Origin: Deltaproteobacteria bacterium ADurb.Bin026
Lineage (GTDB): Bacteria; Desulfobacterota; Syntrophorhabdia; Syntrophorhabdales; Syntrophorhabdaceae
NCBI GenBank assembly: GCA_002071245.1
Contig: MWEV01000283.1
Location: 1-5,940, forward strand
Direction of reading: 5' to 3'
Length of the DNA stretch: 5,940 bases
Shown here: one piece after another, positions 1 through 5,940 of the stretch
Layout of the letters: each line of letters begins with the position of its first letter
Numbering within the stretch: the stretch's first letter is position 1
Translations under genes and position numbers: made by a program
The notes under the pieces: model-generated
Databases searched by the model: none
The model's input: the letters and a program-made list of their open reading frames with translations, nothing else
Told to the model about the DNA's origin: nothing

Positions 1-1104
1 TTTCTTCATATCAGAAAGCGATTTAAACCTTTTGAATGCAAGATTTATCTCTTTATCATCAAGGCTGTACCCAAGTTCTTCGATTCTTTCCCTAAAGGCA
101 TGTCTTCCGGAATGTTTGCCCAGAACAAGTGAACTTTTAGGTATTCCTACAGACTCGGGTGTCATAATCTCATATGTGAGTTTCTCTTTCAGAAGCCCGT
201 CTTGATGAATACCTGATTCATGTGCGAAGGCATTAGCACCTACAATTGCCTTGTTCGGCTGAACCGAAACACCGGTGATTGCTGTTATCAGCCTGCTTGT
301 AGGATAAATCTTTTCGCTCACAATCCTCGTATCAGCAGGAAAAACATCTTTACGGACCCTCAGAATCATGGCAATCTCCTCGAGAGATGCATTGCCTGCC
401 CTTTCCCCAATGCCGTTTATAGTGCATTCTATCTGACGGGCACCGTTCTGGATGGCAGCTATAGAGTTTGCAACGGCAAGTCCGAGATCGTTGTGGCAAT
501 GCACGCTTATAACAGCCTTGGAGATATTCGGGACATTTTCCTTGATGTATCGAATAAGCCTCCCGAATTCTTCTGGTACCGTATAACCAACTGTGTCAGG
601 CACATTTATGGTAATAGCGCCAGCATCGATCACCTCAGAAAAAACCCTGCAAAGATAATCCCAATCGCTTCTTGTAGCATCCATCGCCGAGAATTCTACA
701 TTATCGGTGTATTTTTTCGCCCTTTTCACAGCACCCACTGCGATCTTCAATATCTCATCCCTGTTTTTACGGAATTGATGTTTCAGGTGTATGTCAGAGG
801 TCGAAATAAATGTGTGGATACGTGGCTTTGCAGCAACCTTTATCGCTTCCCATGCGCGATCTATATCTTCCTCGTTTGCCCTTGCAAGACCGGCTACTTC
901 GCTATTTTTTATTGCCTCTGCTATAAGCCTTACCGCATCAAAGTCTCCATCAGAGGCTATAGGAAAGCCAGCTTCAATAATATCGACACCAAGAAGTTCA
1001 AGCTGTCTGGCCACCCTTAATTTTTCCTGTGTGTTCATGGTATTACCCGGTGATTGCTCCCCGTCTCTCAAAGTTGTGTCAAAAATATAAACTCGTTCAG
1101 ACAT
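1..1104 (-). CDS. leuA: 2-isopropylmalate synthase, 3' end cut off by window edge
   Basis: Catalyses the first committed step of leucine synthesis in the cytoplasm: acetyl-CoA plus 2-oxoisovalerate gives 2-isopropylmalate. Reading the reverse complement from the ATG at 1104-1102 gives 368 codons open to the left edge with no stop. Residues 9-20 read DTTLRDGEQSPG (R13, D14). HCHND lies at 202-206, GIGERAGN at 231-238, HESGIHQDG at 295-303, and LGKHSGRHAF just before the edge. D14, H202, H204 and N238 fall at the metal-ligand positions known for E. coli LeuA, so the HMGL-like TIM barrel is complete. The C-terminal leucine-sensing domain of a roughly 510-residue LeuA would lie outside the window. 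An AGAGG Shine-Dalgarno (1114-1110) sits 5 nt before the ATG, and the family N-terminus fits this start. It follows lpxK by 29 nt on the same strand, leaving no room for a leucine attenuator or T-box. Homocitrate and citramalate synthases are less likely, given the LeuA-type GKHSGRHAF segment. Confidence 0.95.
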   Translation of the reverse strand, partial: MSERVYIFDTTLRDGEQSPGNTMNTQEKLRVARQLELLGVDIIEAGFPIASDGDFDAVRLIAEAIKNSEVAGLARANEEDIDRAWEAIKVAAKPRIHTFISTSDIHLKHQFRKNRDEILKIAVGAVKRAKKYTDNVEFSAMDATRSDWDYLCRVFSEVIDAGAITINVPDTVGYTVPEEFGRLIRYIKENVPNISKAVISVHCHNDLGLAVANSIAAIQNGARQIECTINGIGERAGNASLEEIAMILRVRKDVFPADTRIVSEKIYPTSRLITAITGVSVQPNKAIVGANAFAHESGIHQDGLLKEKLTYEIMTPESVGIPKSSLVLGKHSGRHAFRERIEELGYSLDDKEINLAFKRFKSLSDMKK

Positions 1105-1133
1105 ATATACCTCTTTTATTTTGCATTTGGCCG

Positions 1134-2219
1134 TCAGTTATAAAATATTTCCCCGTCATATCTTTCTAAGACATCTTTTCTAACAACTGACAGTTTGTCC
1201 ATTATCGTCTCAATCATCGCATCTTCGTTTTCTATCTCCACCTCTACCGTGAGATAGTAAAGGTTTTCAGGGGCACTGCTTTGGTTTATCTTGGTTGCAT
1301 CTTTCTCCGTAGTAACAATGATATCTGCATCACGGTAACCCGAAAGCGTTTTGATGTCGCTGTTTTTATACAAATAGTGGTCAGGATAAGATACCTCGTG
1401 GACCACATTTGCGCCTAAGTCTTTTAATAAATCAAAAAACGACTTGTTGTTTCCAAGTCCTGAAAACGCAAGGACATTCTTTTCCTTTAAAAAATTGTAG
1501 TGTCCTGTCAGATCGTGTCTTAGATTACAGAGATACATCGGCCTATATCTAAAACTGAAAGCCGGGACACCTTCTGCATACTTACTGAATAAACCACTTA
1601 TACTGCCGTTTCTTGTGAGTATTATGTCCGCATCTTTTATCCTTTTAGCACGCTCCCTGAAGGGTCCAAGGGGGAACAGACTGGTATTATTTTTTTCACT
1701 GCAATCGATCAGTAGGATTTCGATATCCTTGTAAAGGTTTCTCAATTGAAAACCATCATCCAGCAATGCTATATCGATCGGATACGCATCAATCCCCTTC
1801 ATGATTGCCTGCGCCCTGTTGGCTCCAACAAACACGGGCAACCTTGTTTTTTTCGATAACATCAACGCTTCATCTCCGACATCAACGGCACTATCGTTAT
1901 CCCTGTCCACAAGAAAAGTACCCTTTCTTTTTCTTTTATATCCCCTTGTTACAATTGCAGGGTTAAGCCCTGCCTGTCTAAGCCTTTCTGACACCCTCCC
2001 GACAACAGGTGTTTTTCCTGTTCCACCAAGGGTTATGTTACCTATGCTGATTACCGGAATGGGCACCTTGCATATCTCCACCAAACCAGACCTGTACACA
2101 ATATTTCTCACATAAAGACAGATTTCGTAAGCACAGGAAAGAGGAAATAGCAAAGGATACAAAAACCATTTAAGAGACTTTGATTCGCCTCTCCACACCT
2201 TAATTATTGCATTCCTCAT
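1134..2219 (-). CDS. lpxK: Tetraacyldisaccharide 4'-kinase (lipid A synthesis)
   Basis: Transfers the ATP gamma-phosphate to the 4' position of tetraacyldisaccharide 1-phosphate, giving lipid IVA, at the inner face of the inner membrane. The product has 361 residues, near the upper end of the usual 320-360. A hydrophobic stretch at about 16-42 matches the N-terminal membrane helix of the family. The P-loop GGTGKT is at 65-70, TRGYKRK at 91-97, GDEALML at 115-121, the Walker B-like DDGFQLR at 154-160, GPFRER at 185-190, PDHYLY at 279-284 and TTEKDATK at 303-310. By spacing, D116 and H281 are candidates for the catalytic Asp/His pair described in Aquifex LpxK; this is inference. The ATG at 2219-2217 suits the family start, but no Shine-Dalgarno is visible before it. 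The gene ends in TGA. It appears to be first in a unit with leuA, an unusual partner: lpxK more often sits with msbA, waaA or other envelope genes. Confidence 0.95.
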   Translation of the reverse strand: MRNAIIKVWRGESKSLKWFLYPLLFPLSCAYEICLYVRNIVYRSGLVEICKVPIPVISIGNITLGGTGKTPVVGRVSERLRQAGLNPAIVTRGYKRKRKGTFLVDRDNDSAVDVGDEALMLSKKTRLPVFVGANRAQAIMKGIDAYPIDIALLDDGFQLRNLYKDIEILLIDCSEKNNTSLFPLGPFRERAKRIKDADIILTRNGSISGLFSKYAEGVPAFSFRYRPMYLCNLRHDLTGHYNFLKEKNVLAFSGLGNNKSFFDLLKDLGANVVHEVSYPDHYLYKNSDIKTLSGYRDADIIVTTEKDATKINQSSAPENLYYLTVEVEIENEDAMIETIMDKLSVVRKDVLERYDGEIFYN

Positions 2220-2232
2220 TATATATTGACAA

Positions 2233-2261
2233 GTTATACCAAATAAACATTAAAAAATCAA
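2233..2261 (-). promoter_or_regulatory. Candidate sigma70-type promoter for lpxK-leuA
   Basis: On the minus strand, TTGATT (2261-2256) is followed after 17 nt by TATAAC (2238-2233). Transcription would start near 2226, leaving only about 7 nt before the lpxK ATG. That fits the missing Shine-Dalgarno, but the region is very AT-rich and a chance match is quite possible. Confidence 0.35.
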
Positions 2262-2385
2262 TCGCTGTTAATCATACACACTTTTGCCATGACTGATGTA
2301 AGTTAAAAAAAGAGGTGTAGAAAAAAACTTAACATCTTCAAATGCGTTAATCCGAAAACAGTAGTCCAATTTTGAGTGATTATTC

Positions 2386-2414
2386 TTGTCATTTTGTTTT
2401 CTTTCAGATATCAT
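2386..2414 (+). promoter_or_regulatory. Candidate sigma70-type promoter for the REC-cyclase/rsh unit
   Basis: TTGTCA (2386-2391), a 17-nt spacer and TATCAT (2409-2414) give five of six matches in each hexamer to TTGACA/TATAAT. The start site would be near 2421, about 13 nt before the ATG at 2434. The in-frame TTG at 2386 lies inside the -35 hexamer, which argues against starting translation there. No operator or terminator stands out in the rest of the 2220-2433 spacer. Confidence 0.5.
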
Positions 2415-2433
2415 AAAAGTCAAGAGTATAAAG

Positions 2434-3405
2434 ATGTTGTTAGATGTTCTGATTATCGATGATGAGGAAGGCATCAGGAGATCTCTTACAAGAATACTGC
2501 GTGAAGATGGTTATTTAGTTCATACAGCTCCAAGCGGCGAAGATGCACTGACAACTATCTCAAATGATGGCATCAACCTCGACATCGTGATATGTGACCT
2601 TATAATGCCTGGGATAGACGGCATCAGGACAATTGAAGAAATCAATAAAACACATCAGGGTATCACAAAAATCATTCTGACTGGATACGGCACCCTTGAG
2701 TCTTCGATTAAGGCGATTGAGGCAGGGATTGACGGCTTTATTACAAAACCTTTCGAAAACAAGGAATTGAAATGGAAAATTAAGGAATACTATATTAAGA
2801 GAAGGATGAAACAGTTTGTTGCCCCGGATATCTTTGACAAGCTGCTTGATGAACCTGTCCATCTTGAACCAAGGATGTCGGATGTATCGATTCTTTTTAC
2901 AGATATCAGAGGTTTTACAAAGCTCGCCTCAACAATCCCCCCTGAAGAGCTTGCATCTCTTTTGAATAAATATTATTTTCAACCTATGAGTGACATAGTA
3001 TCGAGACACAAAGGGATTGTAGATAAATATATAGGTGACAGCGTTATGGCACTTTTCGGTGCACCTGTTTACAACGATAATCATGCAACCTACGCTGTGG
3101 AATGTGGCATTGAAATGATAAAAAGCATGGAAGAATCCGGAAACATTCTTCAAATGGGTATCGGTATAAGTTCTGGGATGGTTGTTACAGGTATATTCGG
3201 CTCTATAAGTAAAAAGGAATATACCGCGCTCGGCATGCCTGTTAATATCGCAGCACGTCTTCAAAAATTTGCAGCGCCTGGCGAATTGGTCATATCAGAA
3301 GAAACCATGAAATCCTTGAATTCTACCAGACCATTCAAAAAGGTGGGTTCTTTTAGCCTTTTTCCTTCTTCTTTGCCCGTAGAATATTATAAATGGGAAA
3401 AATAG
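2434..3405 (+). CDS. Response regulator with class III adenylate cyclase output
   Basis: A two-domain signalling protein of 323 residues, predicted to make cAMP from ATP when its receiver is phosphorylated. The REC domain (about 1-118) has the acidic pair D9/D10, the phosphoacceptor D55 in CDLIMPG, T83 and K105 in TKPF. A short helical linker (about 118-147) leads to a class III cyclase domain (about 148-320). The metal-binding aspartates are D157 (in FTDIRGFT) and D202 (in KYIGDSVMALFG). K198 and T264 occupy the purine-specifying positions, and N271 and R275 (NIAARLQ) the transition-state positions. All catalytic residues are on one chain, so a homodimer would be active; the Lys/Thr pair suggests class IIIb and ATP as substrate. 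No membrane segment is seen. I chose ATG 2434 over the upstream in-frame TTG 2386 because REC domains begin this close to the first strand and AAGAG lies 7 nt before the ATG. No histidine kinase is in view. rsh follows 5 nt after the stop. Guanylate cyclase activity cannot be excluded. Confidence 0.9.
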   Translation: MLLDVLIIDDEEGIRRSLTRILREDGYLVHTAPSGEDALTTISNDGINLDIVICDLIMPGIDGIRTIEEINKTHQGITKIILTGYGTLESSIKAIEAGIDGFITKPFENKELKWKIKEYYIKRRMKQFVAPDIFDKLLDEPVHLEPRMSDVSILFTDIRGFTKLASTIPPEELASLLNKYYFQPMSDIVSRHKGIVDKYIGDSVMALFGAPVYNDNHATYAVECGIEMIKSMEESGNILQMGIGISSGMVVTGIFGSISKKEYTALGMPVNIAARLQKFAAPGELVISEETMKSLNSTRPFKKVGSFSLFPSSLPVEYYKWEK

Positions 3406-3410
3406 CCTAA

Positions 3411-5546
3411 ATGGTAAGGTTCAACGACATTGTCGACGAAATATTAAAATATAATCCACAGGAAGACTTATCGATGCTGGAGAAGGCCTATGTATTTTCT
3501 GCTCAGGCCCACAAGGGACAAACAAGACTTTCAGGCGAACCATACCTTGTCCATCCACTTGAAGTCGCATACACATTAACCAAAATGAATCTCGATATAT
3601 CCAGTGTCGTATCAGGTCTTCTACATGACACAATAGAAGATTCATATGTCAGTAAAAGTGAAATAGAGGAGAATTTTGGAACAGAGGTTGCAGAACTCGT
3701 AGATGGAGTAACCAAGATAGGTCAGATACCCCTTAAGACATCTGAAGACTCGAAGGTTGAGACTTTCAGGAAAATGCTTCTCGCCATGAGCAAAGACATA
3801 AGGGTAATCCTCATAAAGCTTGCAGACAGATACCACAATATGAAAACCCTTAACTTCCTCAATTCTAATAGACAGATCGACATTGCAAGAGAAACCATGG
3901 ATATTTATGCACCTTTGGCACATAGGCTTGGCATAGAGTGGTTGAAGGGAGAACTCGAAGACGAGGCCTTTAAATATCTCTTGCCGCTCGAATACAAAAA
4001 TGTGGTTTCAAAGATTACTAAAAAGAGAAAAGAAAGAGACACATATATAGAAGAGGTTATTGAGCTTCTTAAGGGTAAATTTCAACAGTTCAAGCTTGAT
4101 GCAGAGATATTTGGAAGGGCAAAAAAGTTGTACAGCATATACCGCAAGACGATTTTAGAAAAGTTGGAATTGGATGATATTTATGATTTGACCGCCTTCA
4201 GGGTCATTGTAAACAATGTAAAAGATTGTTACCTCGCACTTGGTCTTATACACTCCTTTTTCAGACCAATTCCAGGAAAATTCAACGATTACATAGCCTT
4301 ACCAAAGCCAAACATGTACCAGTCACTTCATACAAAAGTTGTGGGTCCATACGGCGAAAAGATCGAGATACAGATAAGAACACACGAAATGCACAAAATC
4401 GCCGAGGAAGGTATTGCTGCACATTGGAAATACAAAGAAGGAAGTGTTTTTGATCCCAAGGAAGATAAAATATTCGGATGGCTGCGAAGACTTATAGAAT
4501 CTCAGCAGGAGTTGAAAGACAACAAGGAATTTATGGAGATATTCAAGATTGACCTGTTTCCTGATGAAATCTACGTATTCACGCCAAGGGGCGATGTAAA
4601 AGAACTTTCAAAAGGCTCAACCCCTGTTGATTTCGCATATGCCATACACTCGCAACTCGGTCATACGTGTGTAGGCGCAAAGGTCAATGGAAGGCTCGTA
4701 CCACTGAAATACGAACTGAAAAGCGGAGATACAGTCGATATCCAGACAAATCAGGCACACAAGCCAAGTAAAGACTGGTTGAATTTTGTAAAAACATCAA
4801 GGGCAAAAACAAAAATAAGACAATGGATCAAGGCGGAGCAGAGAGAAAGAAGTATCGAGCTTGGCAAATCCCTCATTGATAAAGAACTGTCGAAATATGA
4901 TTTGAGTCTGACAAAGATGCTCAAAACAGGGGAACTGCTTGGCCTTGCAAAGGAATTTAGTTTCGAGACCGTTGACGACCTTTTTGCTGGCGTTGGATAC
5001 GGATTGTATTCTCCAATGCAGGTACTTGGCAAGATAATACCAGAGGTGGAAAAACCTGGCAAGTTACAACAAATTATAAGCAACATCAAAAACGGTAAGG
5101 ACAATGCGATTAGAGTACAAGGCGTCGACGGTATGGTCGTAAGGTTTGCTAAATGTTGCAATCCTATACCAGGCGATATAATTTTCGGGTTTATAACACG
5201 AGGAAGAGGCTTAACGATTCATGCAGCAGATTGCCCTAACATCCACACATATGACGAACAACGCAAAATAGATGTCACATGGGAACCAAACAAAAACTAC
5301 ACATACCCGGTAAAACTCAAGATAATAGGTGATGACAGAAAGGGTCTTCTGTCCGATATAAGCTCTACAATGGCTTCAAACAAGGTTAATATAGTAGGCG
5401 CCCATGCGATGACAAACCAGGATAAAACAGCGTCCGGCATTTATGAGGTTGAAGTCGGAAACATGTCCAAACTTCAGAAGGTAATAAAATCCATCCAGAA
5501 AATAAAAGGTGTAAAGTCTGTTGAAAGAATAAGAGGAACTGTTTAA
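3411..5546 (+). CDS. rsh: Bifunctional-type (p)ppGpp synthetase/hydrolase, Rel/SpoT family
   Basis: Makes and degrades the stringent-response alarmone (p)ppGpp, working with the ribosome and uncharged tRNA. Its 711 residues have the full long-RSH layout. The HD hydrolase (about 20-190) keeps R39, H48, H72-D73, E76-D77, D139 and N143, matching the Mn-site and catalytic positions of the streptococcal enzyme. The synthetase (about 235-345) has RAKKLYSIYRK at 236-246, D259, PKPNMYQSLH at 298-307 and EIQIRT at 319-324. Then come a TGS domain (about 385-445), a helical region, a zinc-finger segment with C582, C583, H604 and C608, and a C-terminal ACT domain (about 632-711). At 290-293 it reads KFND, where bifunctional enzymes usually have RxKD and RelA-type synthetases ExDD, so synthetase kinetics may differ. 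The start is 5 nt after the cyclase stop with no good Shine-Dalgarno, suggesting translational coupling. The N-terminus fits relatives. Its TAA overlaps the rpmB stop. Confidence 0.96.
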   Translation: MVRFNDIVDEILKYNPQEDLSMLEKAYVFSAQAHKGQTRLSGEPYLVHPLEVAYTLTKMNLDISSVVSGLLHDTIEDSYVSKSEIEENFGTEVAELVDGVTKIGQIPLKTSEDSKVETFRKMLLAMSKDIRVILIKLADRYHNMKTLNFLNSNRQIDIARETMDIYAPLAHRLGIEWLKGELEDEAFKYLLPLEYKNVVSKITKKRKERDTYIEEVIELLKGKFQQFKLDAEIFGRAKKLYSIYRKTILEKLELDDIYDLTAFRVIVNNVKDCYLALGLIHSFFRPIPGKFNDYIALPKPNMYQSLHTKVVGPYGEKIEIQIRTHEMHKIAEEGIAAHWKYKEGSVFDPKEDKIFGWLRRLIESQQELKDNKEFMEIFKIDLFPDEIYVFTPRGDVKELSKGSTPVDFAYAIHSQLGHTCVGAKVNGRLVPLKYELKSGDTVDIQTNQAHKPSKDWLNFVKTSRAKTKIRQWIKAEQRERSIELGKSLIDKELSKYDLSLTKMLKTGELLGLAKEFSFETVDDLFAGVGYGLYSPMQVLGKIIPEVEKPGKLQQIISNIKNGKDNAIRVQGVDGMVVRFAKCCNPIPGDIIFGFITRGRGLTIHAADCPNIHTYDEQRKIDVTWEPNKNYTYPVKLKIIGDDRKGLLSDISSTMASNKVNIVGAHAMTNQDKTASGIYEVEVGNMSKLQKVIKSIQKIKGVKSVERIRGTV

Positions 5547-5734
5547 ACTGCCTTTTGGAAGTTACCTTTCTTGATACATTTTGTACAAAGACGAGCCTTC
5601 TGTTTCTTTCCGTTTTCGAAAATATTCACCGTTTGTAAATTAGGAAGCCACTGCTTTTTTGTTTTGTTGTTTGCATGACTGACATTATATCCAACCTGCT
5701 TTCCCTTGCCGCACTTATCACAAACCCTTGACAT
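5543..5734 (-). CDS. rpmB: 50S ribosomal protein L28, zinc-binding (C+) form
   Basis: Small basic protein of the large ribosomal subunit. Its 63 residues are in the normal range for short bacterial L28. The N-terminus MSRVCDKCGKG and the following GYNVSHANNKTKK segment (15-27) are typical of the family, as is the basic C-terminal part with LCTKC. Two CxxC pairs, C5/C8 and C50/C53, are intact, indicating the zinc-ribbon C+ version rather than the zinc-free C- paralogue. A strong GGAGG lies 5 nt before the ATG, as expected for a highly expressed gene, and a near-consensus promoter lies upstream. It stands alone on this strand, without an rpmG (L33) partner in the window. It converges on rsh, and the two stop codons overlap by 4 nt (5543-5546). 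Confidence 0.95.
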   Translation of the reverse strand: MSRVCDKCGKGKQVGYNVSHANNKTKKQWLPNLQTVNIFENGKKQKARLCTKCIKKGNFQKAV

Positions 5735-5739
5735 CTGTT

Positions 5740-5744
5740 CCTCC
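5740..5744 (-). promoter_or_regulatory. rpmB: Strong ribosome binding site of rpmB
   Basis: GGAGG on the minus strand, 5 nt before the ATG at 5734-5732. It is the best Shine-Dalgarno in the window and fixes the rpmB start. It contrasts with the lack of one before lpxK, rsh and plsY. Confidence 0.85.
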
Positions 5745-5767
5745 GTTCTTTTCGCTTAAGGATAAGG

Positions 5768-5796
5768 ATTTTACTAATTTAGAACTCATATGTCAA
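5768..5796 (-). promoter_or_regulatory. Promoter of rpmB
   Basis: On the minus strand, a perfect TTGACA (5796-5791), a 17-nt spacer and TAAAAT (5773-5768, five of six matches). Predicted start near 5761, giving a leader of about 27 nt that carries the GGAGG site. It is the best promoter match in the window and suits a ribosomal protein gene. Confidence 0.7.
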
Positions 5797-5823
5797 TACA
5801 AATTAAAACTCGGGCTTTTCGGG

Positions 5824-5853
5824 TTGACAATCAGGGTAATTTTTCAATATCTT
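5824..5853 (+). promoter_or_regulatory. Candidate promoter of plsY
   Basis: A perfect TTGACA (5824-5829) followed after 18 nt by TATCTT (5848-5853, four of six matches). The start site would fall at or next to the plsY ATG at 5860, so the transcript would be leaderless or nearly so. The -35 is convincing; the -10 and spacing are mediocre. Confidence 0.4.
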
Positions 5854-5859
5854 AACCTT

Positions 5860-5940
5860 ATGCCTTTTTACATACTGTATGTTTTGATTGCATATCTTAC
5901 GGGTTCAATCCCAGTTGGTATTATGCTTGCAAAGTTAAGG
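5860..5940 (+). CDS. plsY: Glycerol-3-phosphate acyltransferase PlsY, N-terminal fragment
   Basis: PlsY is an integral inner-membrane enzyme that moves an acyl group from acyl-phosphate to glycerol-3-phosphate, giving lysophosphatidic acid, the first step of phospholipid synthesis. Only 27 codons are present, open to the right edge. They read as a hydrophobic first membrane helix (residues 3-14) followed by GSIPVG (15-20) and then MLAKLR. The AYLxGSIPxG...AKL pattern is the first conserved motif of the PlsY family, and GSIP lies at the usual distance from the N-terminus, supporting ATG 5860. No Shine-Dalgarno precedes it. In-frame TTG codons at 5824 and 5884 are less likely starts: the first lies in the candidate -35 and the second would cut off most of the helix. 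It is divergent from rpmB across 125 nt. The call rests on one motif but that motif is distinctive. Confidence 0.82.
   Translation, partial: MPFYILYVLIAYLTGSIPVGIMLAKLR

Noticed and set aside
220..1020. A 266-codon plus-strand ORF antisense to leuA
   Set aside because: It uses exactly the same triplet register as leuA on the opposite strand. It stays open because this stretch of leuA lacks TTA, CTA and TCA codons. Its translation is rich in Cys, Tyr and His without any family motif, while leuA carries full motifs.
1801..2115. A 104-codon plus-strand ORF inside lpxK
   Set aside because: Antisense shadow of the P-loop part of lpxK, with low-complexity Ser/Leu/Pro translation, no ribosome site and no recognisable domain.
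2226..2255. TTGACA on the plus strand at 2226-2231 as a second promoter for the cyclase unit
   Set aside because: The -35 is perfect, but at 17-18 nt the only -10 options are ATTAAA or TTAAAA, both poor. The TTGTCA-17-TATCAT match nearer the gene is better.
2299..2331. Inverted repeat TAAGTT...AACTTA in the 2220-2433 spacer, as a terminator or operator
   Set aside because: Arms of only 6 bp made of A/T-rich sequence around a purine-rich loop of about 21 nt; expected by chance and no T-run follows.
2386..2433. A 16-codon N-terminal extension of the REC-cyclase protein from TTG 2386
   Set aside because: The TTG sits within a good -35 hexamer, REC domains do not normally have such a leader peptide, and ATG 2434 is well placed with AAGAG upstream.
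2268..2474. A 68-codon minus-strand ORF spanning the lpxK/cyclase spacer
   Set aside because: Its start lies inside the REC coding region, it has no ribosome site, and the translation resembles AT-rich noise. It would also run through the candidate promoters.
4751..5161. A 136-codon minus-strand ORF within rsh
   Set aside because: Antisense to the well-conserved C-terminal half of Rsh, with no motif and no ribosome site. The other short ORFs inside rsh and the cyclase gene were dropped for the same reason.
5810..5823. Direct repeat TCGGG...TCGGG between the rpmB and plsY promoters
   Set aside because: Two 5-nt copies 9 nt apart are too short to support an operator claim without conservation data.

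Overview
The window reads as AT-leaning chromosomal DNA of a Gram-negative bacterium. It encodes LpxK, a lipid A (outer membrane) enzyme, beside ordinary housekeeping genes. The wording of the long Rel/SpoT protein, the response regulator fused to a class III cyclase and the cysteine-bearing L28 remind me of Desulfobacterota-, Syntrophorhabdus- or Nitrospirota-like anaerobes. That placement is an impression from protein wording, not a search result. I see no mobile element, CRISPR array, tRNA or rRNA.

Layout: (1) 1-2219, minus strand, a likely two-gene unit read leftward: lpxK (2219-1134), a 29-nt gap, then leuA (starts at 1104 and runs off the left edge). (2) 2220-2433, a 214-nt divergent spacer with a candidate promoter in each direction. 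(3) 2434-5546, plus strand, an unnamed REC-adenylate cyclase response regulator followed after 5 nt by a full-length bifunctional-type (p)ppGpp synthetase/hydrolase (rsh). (4) 5543-5734, minus strand, rpmB (ribosomal protein L28), whose stop codon overlaps the rsh stop inside one TTTAAA palindrome. (5) 5735-5859, a 125-nt divergent spacer with a consensus-like promoter for rpmB and a weaker one facing right. (6) 5860 to the right edge, plus strand, the first 27 codons of plsY.

How the genes fit together: rsh sets (p)ppGpp in response to starvation. The gene in front of it should make cAMP under phosphorelay control, so the plus-strand unit may couple two nucleotide second messengers. The surrounding genes (leucine synthesis, lipid A phosphorylation, ribosomal protein L28, the first acyltransfer of phospholipid synthesis) are growth functions of the kind (p)ppGpp normally restrains. 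That functional link is inference from gene order.

Most notable points: the cyclase-rsh pairing; an unusual KFND sequence in Rsh where bifunctional relatives have RxKD; the shared-stop convergent overlap of rsh and rpmB; and two lipid-enzyme genes (lpxK, plsY) with no visible Shine-Dalgarno and candidate promoters almost abutting the start codon. I found no clearly undescribed system.
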